Of a stretch of 64,000 nt of DNA, positions 44,961 to 54,536 are shown piece by piece. Below the pieces are notes generated by a model. That model was not told the DNA's origin. It searched no databases and saw only the letters and a list, made by a program, of their open reading frames with translations. The stretch is from Variovorax boronicumulans (lineage in GTDB: Bacteria; Pseudomonadota; Gammaproteobacteria; Burkholderiales; Burkholderiaceae_C), in NCBI RefSeq assembly GCF_019352895.1, contig NZ_JAAAFX010000009.1:266764-330763 (forward strand). Direction: 5' to 3'. Both the position numbers and the translations under genes were made by a program. Numbering within the stretch: position 1 is the stretch's first letter; each line of letters opens with the position of its first letter.

Positions 44961-46250
44961 TCATTTGTAGCTGCGCAGGATGCGGTCGGCTTCCTTCTGC
45001 GCGTCCTGCATCGCCTGGGCCGGCGTCTTGGTGCCGGTCAGCGCGGCCTGCAGGCCGTCGTTCAGGGCCTTGGTCACGCGCTGGTTCTCATGCGTGGAGA
45101 ACTCGGCCACCGACACCGGCAGCTGGTCGCGCGCCACCAGCGCGGCCGGGAAGTCCTGGCCGTACTTCTTGAGCGTGGGCGTGTCGTAGGCGGCCTGCGA
45201 GACCGCGACGTAGCCGGTCTCCATGCTCCACTGCGCGGCGCGTTCGGGCTGGGTCACCCACTTGGCGAACTTGAAGGCGGCTTCCTGCTGCGCCGGCGTC
45301 GACTTCTTGAAGATGTAGAAGTTGCCGCCGCCCGTGGGCGAGCCCTTGCGCTTGTTGCCCGGGATCATGCCGACGCCGAAGTCGAACTTGGCGTTGGCCT
45401 TGATGTTGGTCAGGTTGCCGGTGGTCGTGTAGATGATCGCGGCCTTCTTCTCGAAGAAGTCCTTGGGCGTGGTGCCCCATTCGACGACGCCCGGCGGGTG
45501 GATGCCGGCCTTGCCCAGGTCGACCCAGAACTGCAGCGCCTCGATCACCTTGGGGTCGTCGAACTTGACCTGCGTGCCCGCGTCGTTGGCGAGGATCGTG
45601 TCGTTGGGCGTGGTCAGGGTCTGGAACAGCCAGTAGGGGAAGCCGCTCGACGGGATCTGCACGCCGTACTGCGTGGTCTTGCCGCCGGCGTCCTTCTTGG
45701 TGAGCTTGGTCGCGGCGTCCTTGAGCTCGGCCCAGGTCGTCGGTGCCTTGTTCGGGTCGAGGCCGGCTTCCTTGAACAGTTCCTTGTTCCAGTACATCAC
45801 CACGGTCGAGCGCTGGAAGGGAATGCCCCAGGTCTTGCCGCCGGTCTGGCTGTTGGCCATGAAGGCCTTGTAGAAGCTGCTCATCCAGGCCTTGTCTTCG
45901 GCGGTCTTGGCGAAGTCGTCGAAGGGCACGATGGCGTCTTCGTCGATCAGCGTGAACATGTCGGTCGACAGCAGCACCGAGGTGACCGGCGGCGTGCCCG
46001 ACTTGTGGGCCGTGAGCGCCTTGACGATGGTCTCCTGGTAGGTGCCGGCATAGATCGGCGTGACTTTGATGCCCGGGTTCTCCTTCATGAAGCCGGCCGC
46101 GAAGCCGTCGATGGTCTTGGCGATCGGGCCGCCGACCGCGACCGGATAGTAGAACTGCAGGTCGACCGGGGCCTGGGCGTGCGCCATGCCGGCGAGGCTG
46201 GTGAACAGGGCCGTGGCGGCCAGCGCCTTGACGAAGGTGTTGCGTTGCAT
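44961..46250 (-). CDS. ugpB: Glycerol-3-phosphate-binding protein UgpB
   Basis: A 429-aa periplasmic receptor of the family 1 extracellular binding proteins. Signal peptide with hydrophobic residues 8-22 ending AHA-QA; LQFYYPVAVGGPIAKTIDG and the tail region EAADRILRSYK-like end match UgpB. Length is close to E. coli UgpB (438 aa). GAGGAG nine bases upstream fixes the ATG at 46250. Second gene of the leftward operon after ugpC. High expression of the receptor relative to the permeases may be helped by the repeat hairpin right after its stop. Confidence 0.9.
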   Translation of the reverse strand: MQRNTFVKALAATALFTSLAGMAHAQAPVDLQFYYPVAVGGPIAKTIDGFAAGFMKENPGIKVTPIYAGTYQETIVKALTAHKSGTPPVTSVLLSTDMFTLIDEDAIVPFDDFAKTAEDKAWMSSFYKAFMANSQTGGKTWGIPFQRSTVVMYWNKELFKEAGLDPNKAPTTWAELKDAATKLTKKDAGGKTTQYGVQIPSSGFPYWLFQTLTTPNDTILANDAGTQVKFDDPKVIEALQFWVDLGKAGIHPPGVVEWGTTPKDFFEKKAAIIYTTTGNLTNIKANAKFDFGVGMIPGNKRKGSPTGGGNFYIFKKSTPAQQEAAFKFAKWVTQPERAAQWSMETGYVAVSQAAYDTPTLKKYGQDFPAALVARDQLPVSVAEFSTHENQRVTKALNDGLQAALTGTKTPAQAMQDAQKEADRILRSYK

Positions 46251-46297
46251 GGGGGACTTCTCCTCGAAATAAAATCGTCGTTCTGGGGTGGTGCGCG

Positions 46298-47326
<1,029 letters not shown>

Positions 47327-47456
47327 GCCGCAGTGTAGGAATGAAGTGTGACAAGTGTGTTGCCTCTTGGCTCAGTGTTTTCCTAGGAGGGAGGGCATGC
47401 GAAACTTCGCTACAGTGATCTCGCCTGTCCGGGCTTCGTATATCTAAGGAAAATTC

Positions 47457-48194
47457 ATGAGCAAGAAAGTCGCTTACGTCACCGGTGGCATGGGAGGCAT
47501 CGGAACCGCCATCTGCCAACGCCTGCACAAGGACGGTTTCACGGTCATCGCGGGCTGCGGCCCCACACGCGACTTCAGCAAGTGGCTCAACGAGCAGAAG
47601 GCGCTGGGCTACGAGTTCCACGCATCGGTCGGCAACGTCGGCGACTGGAATTCGACGGTCGATGCCTTCGGCAAGTCCAAGGCCGAACACGGCAGCATCG
47701 ACGTGCTGGTCAACAACGCGGGCATCACCCGCGACCGCATGTTCCTCAAGATGACGCCGGAGGACTGGAGCGCGGTCATCGAGACCAACCTCAACAGCAT
47801 GTTCAACGTCACCAAGCAGGTGGTGGGCGACATGGTCGAGAAGGGCTGGGGCCGCATCGTCAACATCAGCTCGGTCAACGGCGCCAAGGGTCAGGCCGGC
47901 CAGACCAACTACTCGGCGGCCAAGGCCGGCATGCACGGCTTCACGATGGCGCTGGCGCAGGAACTCGCCGCCAAGGGCGTGACGGTCAACACCGTGAGCC
48001 CGGGCTACATCGGCACCGACATGGTCAAGGCCATCCGCCAGGAAGTGCTCGACAAGATCGTCGCGACCATTCCCGTCAAGCGCCTGGGCGAGCCCAGCGA
48101 GATCGCCTCGATCATCTCCTGGCTCGCGACCGACGAGGGCGGCTACTCCACCGGCGCCGACTTCTCGGTCAACGGCGGCCTGCACATGCACTGA
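47457..48194 (+). CDS. phaB: Acetoacetyl-CoA reductase PhaB
   Basis: A 245-aa NADPH-dependent short-chain dehydrogenase reducing acetoacetyl-CoA to (R)-3-hydroxybutyryl-CoA for polyhydroxybutyrate synthesis. The cofactor motif TGGMGGIGTAIC, VNNAGITRDRMF, the catalytic Ser-Tyr-Lys in NISSVNGAKGQAGQTNYSAAK and the PhaB-typical end NGGLHMH are all present; Cupriavidus PhaB is 246 aa. AAGGA precedes the ATG. It is a single gene ended by a strong terminator; no phaA or phaC lies in the window. Confidence 0.95.
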   Translation: MSKKVAYVTGGMGGIGTAICQRLHKDGFTVIAGCGPTRDFSKWLNEQKALGYEFHASVGNVGDWNSTVDAFGKSKAEHGSIDVLVNNAGITRDRMFLKMTPEDWSAVIETNLNSMFNVTKQVVGDMVEKGWGRIVNISSVNGAKGQAGQTNYSAAKAGMHGFTMALAQELAAKGVTVNTVSPGYIGTDMVKAIRQEVLDKIVATIPVKRLGEPSEIASIISWLATDEGGYSTGADFSVNGGLHMH

Positions 48195-48220
48195 GCGCCG
48201 CGCGCGCCGGCCCAGAAAGA

Positions 48221-48242
48221 GACCCGCTTCGGCGGGTTTTTT
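48221..48242 (+). terminator. Intrinsic terminator of phaB
   Basis: ACCCGC-TTCG-GCGGGT stem-loop with a UUCG tetraloop, followed directly by a run of six T. It begins 27 bases after the phaB stop. Confidence 0.85.
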
Positions 48243-48356
48243 CATGGCTGTCGTGCCGTGGCGGGAGCGTGGACGCTACAGTCGCAGCAACCCCTCGCGC
48301 CTGTTCATGGCGCGAGTCCTCTCCAGCGATTTCCCTCAGCAAGCGATACCCACCGG

Positions 48357-50051
48357 ATGCCCCACAGCGTTTCATTGATCAACACCATCGCCGCAGGGCT
48401 GGGCCTGGCGCTCATCCTCGGCTTCCTGGCGGCGCGCGTGCGTTTGCCGGCACTCGTCGGCTACCTGCTGGCGGGCGTGATCATCGGACCGTTCACCCCC
48501 GGCTTCGTGGCCGATGCCGAGATCGCCGCCCAGCTGGCCGAGATCGGCGTGATGCTGCTGATGTTCGGCGTGGGACTGCACTTCTCCCTCGACGACCTGC
48601 TGGCGGTGCGCAAGATCGCCGTGCCCGGTGCGCTGGTGCAGATCGGCGTCGCCACGCTGATGGGCGGCGCGCTCGCCACCTGGTGGGGCTGGGACCTGGG
48701 CGGCGCGCTGGTCTTCGGCCTGGCGCTGTCGGTGGCCAGCACGGTGGTGCTGCTGCGCGCGCTCGAGAGCCTGGGCCTGCTCGATTCGTACACCGGCCGC
48801 ATCGCGGTCGGCTGGCTGGTGGTGGAAGACCTGGCGATGGTGCTGGTGCTGGTGCTGCTGCCGCCGCTGGCCGGCACGCTGGGCGGGGCCGCCGACGGTG
48901 CCGACGCCGGCGCCATCTGGACCACGCTGGGCATCACGCTGCTGCAGGTCGGCGGCTTCGTGGCGCTGATGCTGGTGGTCGGCCGGCGCGTGTTTCCCTG
49001 GATCCTTTGGCAGGTCGCGCGCACCAACTCGCGCGAGCTCTTCACCCTGTGCGTGGTGGCCGCGGCGGTGAGCATCGCCTTCGCTTCGGCCGCGCTGTTC
49101 GGCGTGTCCTTCGCGCTGGGCGCGTTCTTCGCCGGCATGGTGATGCGCGAGTCGGAGTTCAGCCAGCGCGCGGCCGAGGAGTCGCTGCCGCTGCGCGACG
49201 CCTTCGCGGTGCTTTTCTTCGTCTCGGTGGGCATGCTGTTCGACCCCTCGGTGCTGGTCGACCGGCCGCTGCAGGTGCTGGCCGTGGTGGGCGTGATCGT
49301 GGTGGGCAAGTCGATCGCGGCCTGCGTGCTGGTGCTGGCCTTCCGCTACCCGCTCAACACCGCGCTCACGGTGAGCGCAAGCCTGGCGCAGATCGGCGAG
49401 TTCTCCTTCATCCTGGTCGGCCTGGGCGTGGCGCTCAAGCTGCTGCCGCCCGAGGGCCAGAGCCTGATTCTGGCCGGCGCGCTGATCTCCATCGCCACCA
49501 ACCCGCTGTGGTTCAGCCTGATCGCGCCGATCCAGAAATGGCTGCGCGCGCATTCGGCCTTCGCGCGTTCGCTCGATGCCCGCGACGACCCGCTGGCCGA
49601 GCTGCCCACCACCACCGAGGCGCGCTACCTGTCGCGCCAGGTAGTGCTGGTGGGTTACGGCCGCGTGGGCCGGCGCATCGCCGCGGCGCTGACCGCGCAC
49701 CACATCCCCTTCGTGGTCGCCGAGCAGAACCGCGAACTGGTCGAGAAGCTGCGCGCCGAAGGCGTGGCCGCGGTGTGGGGCGATGCCGCCGAACCCGCGG
49801 TGCTGATCCAGGCCCACGTGGCCCGTGCCCGGGTGCTGGTGGTGGCCACGCCCGATGCGATGAACGTGCGCCAGATGATCGAGACCGCGCGCACCCTCAA
49901 CCCGAGCATCGAGACCGTGGTGCGCAGCCACAGCGAAGATGAGGCGCGCCTGCTCACGCAGGAGGATGCCGTGACGGTGTTCCTTGGCGAAGAGGAACTG
50001 GCCCAGGCCATGGCGCGCGACGTGGTGCGCCGCGCTGCCGTGCCGGCCTGA
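48357..50051 (+). CDS. KefB/YbaL-type cation:proton antiporter
   Basis: A 564-aa membrane protein of the monovalent cation:proton antiporter-2 family. About twelve helices fill residues 7-395 (LVGYLLAGVIIGPFTPGF, GLALSVASTVVLLRALE), and a cytosolic RCK/TrkA-N NAD-binding domain spans about 427-540 (VVLVGYGRVGRRIAAAL). Length and layout fit E. coli YbaL (558 aa) best. It probably exchanges potassium for protons under nucleotide or redox control. The frame is open from 48258, but the ATG at 48357 starts at the family's N-terminus. Confidence 0.88.
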   Translation: MPHSVSLINTIAAGLGLALILGFLAARVRLPALVGYLLAGVIIGPFTPGFVADAEIAAQLAEIGVMLLMFGVGLHFSLDDLLAVRKIAVPGALVQIGVATLMGGALATWWGWDLGGALVFGLALSVASTVVLLRALESLGLLDSYTGRIAVGWLVVEDLAMVLVLVLLPPLAGTLGGAADGADAGAIWTTLGITLLQVGGFVALMLVVGRRVFPWILWQVARTNSRELFTLCVVAAAVSIAFASAALFGVSFALGAFFAGMVMRESEFSQRAAEESLPLRDAFAVLFFVSVGMLFDPSVLVDRPLQVLAVVGVIVVGKSIAACVLVLAFRYPLNTALTVSASLAQIGEFSFILVGLGVALKLLPPEGQSLILAGALISIATNPLWFSLIAPIQKWLRAHSAFARSLDARDDPLAELPTTTEARYLSRQVVLVGYGRVGRRIAAALTAHHIPFVVAEQNRELVEKLRAEGVAAVWGDAAEPAVLIQAHVARARVLVVATPDAMNVRQMIETARTLNPSIETVVRSHSEDEARLLTQEDAVTVFLGEEELAQAMARDVVRRAAVPA

Positions 50052-50077
50052 GCGCCTGTCCGCAGATCCCCAGCGGC

Positions 50078-50482
50078 TCAGAGGTCTTCGATCACCAGCA
50101 TCCGGTAGCGCTGTGCGATGGCATAGGGCACGGTGCGTACCACCGTCATCAGCCGCTCGGCCGCTTCCTCGTCCTTGGTCTCGACCAGCAGCGCGGTGTG
50201 GCCTTCGCGCGCCAGCTTGGTGTAGGCCCGCACGGTCGCGCCTTCGGTACCGGCCGAGGGCAGGGGGTTGTCGGCGTCGGAAGTCGTTGGCGTGATCTGC
50301 GCCAGCACCGCTTCGGGCGGGATCAGGTAGATGGCGTCGGCGTCGAAGCCGTGGTCACGCAACTGCTGCCCCACGTGCCGGGCGTCGTCCGCGTTCGGGA
50401 ACATCACCATCGAATGGCCGGTGGGATAGAAGGCGCCCCCGATGGTGGCGGTCATGTGGGGTTCGAGCGCAAAGTTCTTCAT
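50078..50482 (-). CDS. Hypothetical protein, 134 aa
   Basis: A soluble acidic protein with no family I recognise. It reads as an alpha/beta repeat: GHSMVMFPNADDARHVGQQLRDHGFDADAIYLIPPEAV, then a Ser/Thr/Pro linker, then GHTALLVETKDEEAAERLMTVVRTVPYAIAQRY. Both halves look like a ferredoxin-like fold with a strand and a helix that could pair, so a stress or regulatory protein is conceivable. GGAG before the ATG at 50482 sets the start. It is convergent with the antiporter gene, 26 bases apart. Confidence 0.65.
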   Translation of the reverse strand: MKNFALEPHMTATIGGAFYPTGHSMVMFPNADDARHVGQQLRDHGFDADAIYLIPPEAVLAQITPTTSDADNPLPSAGTEGATVRAYTKLAREGHTALLVETKDEEAAERLMTVVRTVPYAIAQRYRMLVIEDL

Positions 50483-50734
50483 GGTGAGGTCTCCGGTCAC
50501 GGCGCGGGGCCGAAAACCCCAGCCTAGAAGCCGCACGGTGGCGCAGTTGTAGGAGAAGCCTGGAAGCGCATGAAGCCGCCCAGCCTGAGGCCGGCGTCTT
50601 GCATCGGCGCGTCAGGAAGGCAATGGCTATTACAAACTAAGACGTTTGTGATAAATCGTGACTTTGTCCCCTGGCAAAGTGGCGGCGCTTGCATAGCATT
50701 GGGCCGTGTCTTCGACCCCTCACCCTTCCTCTTC

Positions 50735-50947
50735 ATGTCTCCCCTGCGAAACATCGCGTTGACCGTCCACGAGCTGGAGGAGGGCGAGTTCCATTGGGTG
50801 CTGGTGGAAGCGCCCGGCGTGGAAGAGACACTGCCCTACCAGCCATTGGAAGCTTCCGACGACGCGTACGACAACTACAGCACCGCGCTCGTTGCGGGGC
50901 TGGCGGCCATGCGGCGCCTGTTCGGCAGCGCGGGGCCGCGCGGCTGA
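50735..50947 (+). CDS. Small hypothetical protein, 70 aa
   Basis: An acidic 70-aa protein (MSPLRNIALTVHELEEGEF, then FHWVLVEAPGVEE and DDAYDNYSTALVAGLAAM). The alternating pattern suggests a short beta-sheet followed by a helix. No family is recognised. The start is uncertain because no ribosome-binding site is seen; the upstream in-frame extension to 50570 has non-coding composition. It stands alone between two divergent or unrelated genes. Confidence 0.55.
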   Translation: MSPLRNIALTVHELEEGEFHWVLVEAPGVEETLPYQPLEASDDAYDNYSTALVAGLAAMRRLFGSAGPRG

Positions 50948-51135
50948 GTCCTGGCGCGGGTGTCGGCACTCGGGGCCGCCGGGCTTCGGCATCGGTCGTT
51001 CGCCTCTTCGTCCTTGCCGGTGTGTCCCTCGCACGGGACAGGCTCGCCGTACGACGGGTAAACGCCGAGGCGCCGAGGCCAAGGAAGTCTCCGTGCTCTG
51101 TGACAATCTGTGTCCCGTCCCCACGAGGAATTCAG

Positions 51136-52689
51136 ATGCCGAGGTCGAGCCCTGTCCCGTTTTCCATCCTGGCCGCGACTTTCGCGGTCTTGGCCCTGGC
51201 GTCTTGTGGAGGTGGCGGGGGCGGTGGCGGAGGGGGCGGTGGCGACAGTGCACCCTCGACAGGCCCGGCCTTGCCCGCACCCGCGGCCATGATCGCGCGC
51301 GCCAAGGCGCTCGAACTGAACACCCCCTATGTGCCGCCGCCGGGCGACGTGCTCGAGCACCACACCTCGGGCTATGCCAAGACGATGTGCTCCGCGGCCT
51401 TCATCACCGGACTCAATCCGGATGTCGCCGTCGAGAACGTGGGCTTCTTCACCGGCCCCTATGCCTGGCGCCAGGCCGTGGGCAAGCCGGTCTTCGACTA
51501 CGCGAAGAAGGAAGTCCGGATCACCATGCCCAACAGCCGGGTGATCACGGCCCGCTACTACGGTTCGCAGGGATGCGTCACGTTGCCGAACGGGCGCGAT
51601 GATGTGGCGTTCACGCCGGTGCGCGTGACCAGCACGTTGCCCAGCGCCGACAGCCTGCCCTGGCCCATGGGCGATGTGTTGCCCACCGACCCGGTGGCGG
51701 GCATCGACACGGCCAAGGTGGCGCAGGCGGTGCAGGCTGCCTTCGCGGCACCCGACGCCTACACGGCGGCTTTCGTGGTCACCCACAAGGGCCGCATCGT
51801 GGGCGAGCGCTACATGCCGGGCATCACGCCGAGCACGCCGCTCGAGTCGTGGTCGATGGGCAAGAGCGTGGTGGGCACGCTGATGGGCGTGCTGGTCAAG
51901 CAGGGCGACTACACGCTCGACCAGCCGGCCCCGATCCCCGAGTGGCAGGCGGCCGGCGACCCGCGGCAGAACATCCGGATCTCCGACATCCTGCACATGT
52001 CGAGCGGGCTGCGCATCAAGGCGCCCGAAGACCCGGACTTCGACCCCCAGGGCACCTACCCCGACCACACCTACTTCTACACCGGGCGCATCAACATCTT
52101 CAACTACGCGGCGACGCGGCCGCAGCAATGGCCGCCCAACACCGTGGGCCGCTACCGCAACACCGACCCCGTGCTCGCGAGCTACCTGGTGCGGCTGGCG
52201 GTCGAGAAGCGCGGCGAGGAATACCTGTCGTTCCCGCAGCGCGCGCTGTTCGACAAGATCGGCATCCGCTCGATGGTCATGGAGACCGATCCCTACGGCA
52301 ACTTCATGACCCAGGGCTACGAGTTCATGGCCGCGCGCGACTGGTCGCGCCTGGGCAACCTGTACCTGCAGGACGGCGTCTGGAACGGCGAGCGCATCCT
52401 GCCCGAGGGCTACGTGAAGTTCGTCAGCACGCTGGCGCCCGCCTGGGCCGCCGACAAGCGACCCATCTACGGCGGCTTCTTCTGGCTCAACGGCTCGGGC
52501 CAGTACGCCGTGCCGACCTCCGCCTATTACATGCTGGGCGCTGGCGGCCAGATCACGCTGATCGTCCCCTCGCACGACCTGGTGGTCGTGCGCATGGGCT
52601 TCGACCGCGGCGCGACACCGTCGGTGGCCGCACTGCAGAAGGCCCTCGGCTTGCTCATGGAAGCCGTGCCCCGTTCCAATGGCCAATGA
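51136..52689 (+). CDS. Serine hydrolase (beta-lactamase fold) lipoprotein 1
   Basis: A 517-aa lipoprotein: signal with lipobox LALASCG (Cys near residue 24), followed directly by a run of twelve glycines, a spacer, and a class C beta-lactamase/penicillin-binding-like domain from about residue 190. The nucleophile is in SMGKS (SxxK), with a YRN triad-type motif later. Such hydrolases act on peptides or esters in the periplasm. GAGGA precedes the ATG. The next gene, a paralogue, overlaps it by 11 bases. Confidence 0.85.
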   Translation: MPRSSPVPFSILAATFAVLALASCGGGGGGGGGGGGDSAPSTGPALPAPAAMIARAKALELNTPYVPPPGDVLEHHTSGYAKTMCSAAFITGLNPDVAVENVGFFTGPYAWRQAVGKPVFDYAKKEVRITMPNSRVITARYYGSQGCVTLPNGRDDVAFTPVRVTSTLPSADSLPWPMGDVLPTDPVAGIDTAKVAQAVQAAFAAPDAYTAAFVVTHKGRIVGERYMPGITPSTPLESWSMGKSVVGTLMGVLVKQGDYTLDQPAPIPEWQAAGDPRQNIRISDILHMSSGLRIKAPEDPDFDPQGTYPDHTYFYTGRINIFNYAATRPQQWPPNTVGRYRNTDPVLASYLVRLAVEKRGEEYLSFPQRALFDKIGIRSMVMETDPYGNFMTQGYEFMAARDWSRLGNLYLQDGVWNGERILPEGYVKFVSTLAPAWAADKRPIYGGFFWLNGSGQYAVPTSAYYMLGAGGQITLIVPSHDLVVVRMGFDRGATPSVAALQKALGLLMEAVPRSNGQ

Positions 52690-54004
52690 ACGTCACTTCC
52701 CCTCCCGGAGGCCGCAGCCGCTGCGCGTGGCCTCTTCCGCGTTGATGGTGTCCATCGCGCTGCTGCTCGCGTCGTGTGGTGGCGGAGGAGGTGGGGGCGG
52801 CGGCAGCAGCACCGAGGCGCCAGCGCCGAATCCGCCCGCGAACCCCGGCACCGGCAACGGCTACCCGCATGCCGCGGAGCCGATCGGCACGGTGCGCCAG
52901 ATGTACGACGGCGTGCTCACGCCCGAACTGGCCGTGAGCACCTACCGCAACATCGACCGCCTGTTCCCGACCCGCACGATCGATGCCGGCGGCACGCCCT
53001 ACGCGCTGCCTCCGGCCGCCACCCAATTGACGCAACTGCGCTTCGTGGCCGGCACCCGCGACTACGGCCTGGACGAGTTCTTTGCCGCCAACCGCGTGGC
53101 CGGCCTGCTGATCCTCAAGGACGGCAAGATCGCCCACGAGAGCTACCAGTACGGCAACACGCAGAAGACGCGCTGGATGTCGATGTCGGTCGCCAAGTCG
53201 GTCACCTCGACCCTGATCGGCGCGGCCGTGCAGGACGGCCTGATCGCGAGCATCGACGACCCGGTCGTCAAGTACGTGCCGCGGCTCAAGGGCAGCGCCT
53301 ACGACGGCGCGACCGTGCGCGACGTGATGATGATGGCTTCGGGCGCGCGCTGGAACGAGACCTACACCGATCCCACCTCCGACCGCCGCCAGATGCTCGA
53401 GGCCCAGATCGGCCAGACGCCCGGCGCGCTGATGACCCTGATGAGCAAGCTGCCGCGCGCGGCCGCGCCCGGCACGGTCAACAACTACAGCACCGGCGAA
53501 ACGCAGGTGGCGGGCGAGATCGTCTACAACGCGGTCAAGCGGCCGCTGGCGCAGTACCTGTCGGAGAAGATCTGGTCGCGCATGGGCATGGAGGCGCCCG
53601 CCAACTGGTGGCTGGATTCGCCCAACGGCGTGGAAATCGGCGGCAGCGGCATCAGCGCGACCCTGCGCGACTACGGCCGCTTCGGCCTGTTCATGATGAA
53701 CGACGGCGTGATCGACGGCCAGCGCGTGCTGCCACCCGGCTGGGTGGCCGAGGCGGGGTCCCCCAAGCGGCTGAGCGGCGGCGCACCGCTGGCCTACGGC
53801 TATCTCTGGTGGATCCCCGGCTGGCGTTCGGGCGACGACGGCGCCTTCTACGGCACGGGCATCATGGGCCAGTACCTCTACATCAACCGCAAGGAGAAGG
53901 TCGTGATCGTGGTGTGGGGCGCGCAGCCGCAGCCGACGGGGGCAGGGTTGCCGATGGTGCCGTTTTTTGATGCGGTGGTGGGGGCGCTGCAGGGGGCGAA
54001 GTAG
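52679..54004 (+). CDS. Serine hydrolase (beta-lactamase fold) lipoprotein 2
   Basis: A 441-aa lipoprotein: lipobox LLLASCG (Cys near residue 33) then nine glycines, and a beta-lactamase-type domain with nucleophile motif SVAKS (SxxK) and NNYSTGE in the second-motif position. It is related to the upstream gene in layout and fold, sharing the odd poly-Gly linker, and is translated from within its end. Substrate unknown. It is the last chromosomal gene before the dusA island. Confidence 0.85.
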   Translation: MANERHFPSRRPQPLRVASSALMVSIALLLASCGGGGGGGGGSSTEAPAPNPPANPGTGNGYPHAAEPIGTVRQMYDGVLTPELAVSTYRNIDRLFPTRTIDAGGTPYALPPAATQLTQLRFVAGTRDYGLDEFFAANRVAGLLILKDGKIAHESYQYGNTQKTRWMSMSVAKSVTSTLIGAAVQDGLIASIDDPVVKYVPRLKGSAYDGATVRDVMMMASGARWNETYTDPTSDRRQMLEAQIGQTPGALMTLMSKLPRAAAPGTVNNYSTGETQVAGEIVYNAVKRPLAQYLSEKIWSRMGMEAPANWWLDSPNGVEIGGSGISATLRDYGRFGLFMMNDGVIDGQRVLPPGWVAEAGSPKRLSGGAPLAYGYLWWIPGWRSGDDGAFYGTGIMGQYLYINRKEKVVIVVWGAQPQPTGAGLPMVPFFDAVVGALQGAK

Positions 54005-54096
54005 GGCGGCTTCGCGTTTCCCTTGAGGAGTCGAGGTCGGTGACAAAGAAACCATGTCCTGAATTCCACGCTCCGCGCCGGTTGCCTGTCCATCGT

Positions 54097-54112
54097 CCCA
54101 TGATGGATTGAA
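54097..54112. other. Candidate att site, left end of island
   Basis: CCCATGATGGATTGAA matches 14 of 16 bases of CCCATGATGGACTGGA inside the start of dusA (58981-58996), with the first 11 bases identical and in the same orientation. The AT-rich accessory genes lie between the two copies. Confidence 0.45.
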
Positions 54113-54151
54113 TGTAGGTGAAGACCGCGTGACGGCCCGCGCCGCGCGTGA

Positions 54152-54352
54152 TTGCAGGCATGCAGCTTGCCAACGAGGCAATCACCGGCGTCCGGCCCGA
54201 CGCCGCCGGTGATCGCAAGCTGTCCAGTCCCGGTGCCGCTCAGTGACGATTCCATGGGGGCACTGCTCGCGAAGGTCATCGAGCAGGGAAACACCTACCG
54301 TGAGTGCCGGGCCGCGGCGCTGGGCGTGCCGGCGCCCACCTCGAGCCAGTGA
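54152..54352 (+). CDS. Possible phage Rz1-like lipoprotein remnant
   Basis: A 66-codon frame whose second half, CPVPVPLSDDSMGALLAKVI then EQGNTYRECRAAALG, recalls short phage spanin lipoproteins (Cys-Pro start, YxECR end). A strong terminator follows the stop at once, which supports a real transcribed gene end. There is no good signal peptide before the Cys and no neighbouring lysis gene. It may be a prophage leftover at the island edge. Confidence 0.3.
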   Translation: MQACSLPTRQSPASGPTPPVIASCPVPVPLSDDSMGALLAKVIEQGNTYRECRAAALGVPAPTSSQ

Positions 54353-54355
54353 CAT

Positions 54356-54391
54356 AGCCCCTCGGCGCTTCGGCGCTGGGGGGCTTTTTTT
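54356..54391 (+). terminator. Intrinsic terminator at island left end
   Basis: AGCCCC...GGGGCT stem enclosing GGCGC-TTCG-GCGCT, followed by seven T. It isolates the TIR/retron genes from upstream transcription and rules out reading the TIR frame from further upstream. Confidence 0.85.
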
Positions 54392-54536
54392 CGTCTTAGA
54401 TTGCGCATCCCGTGCCGGCGGCGTGAGTATTGTTGCTGATCGCGCCGATCTTACCGCGCACTTCTCAGCATATGCTCTAAGTCAACTTGCATTCGCTTAC
54501 GATTGCGGTCCGCTCATGGCGGCAAGGAGCGATTCT

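Larger units (their letters stand above)
54005..54536. other. Island left edge, mostly non-coding
   Basis: Between the second serine hydrolase and the TIR gene lie a candidate att site (54097-54112), a doubtful 66-codon reading frame ending in a strong terminator (54356-54391), and then AT-richer sequence leading to the TIR start. The change in base composition starts near 54400. Confidence 0.5.

Noticed and set aside
54243..54536. Upstream extension of the TIR reading frame
   Set aside because: It would read through a strong intrinsic terminator at 54356-54391, and AAGGAG sits correctly before the GTG at 54537.
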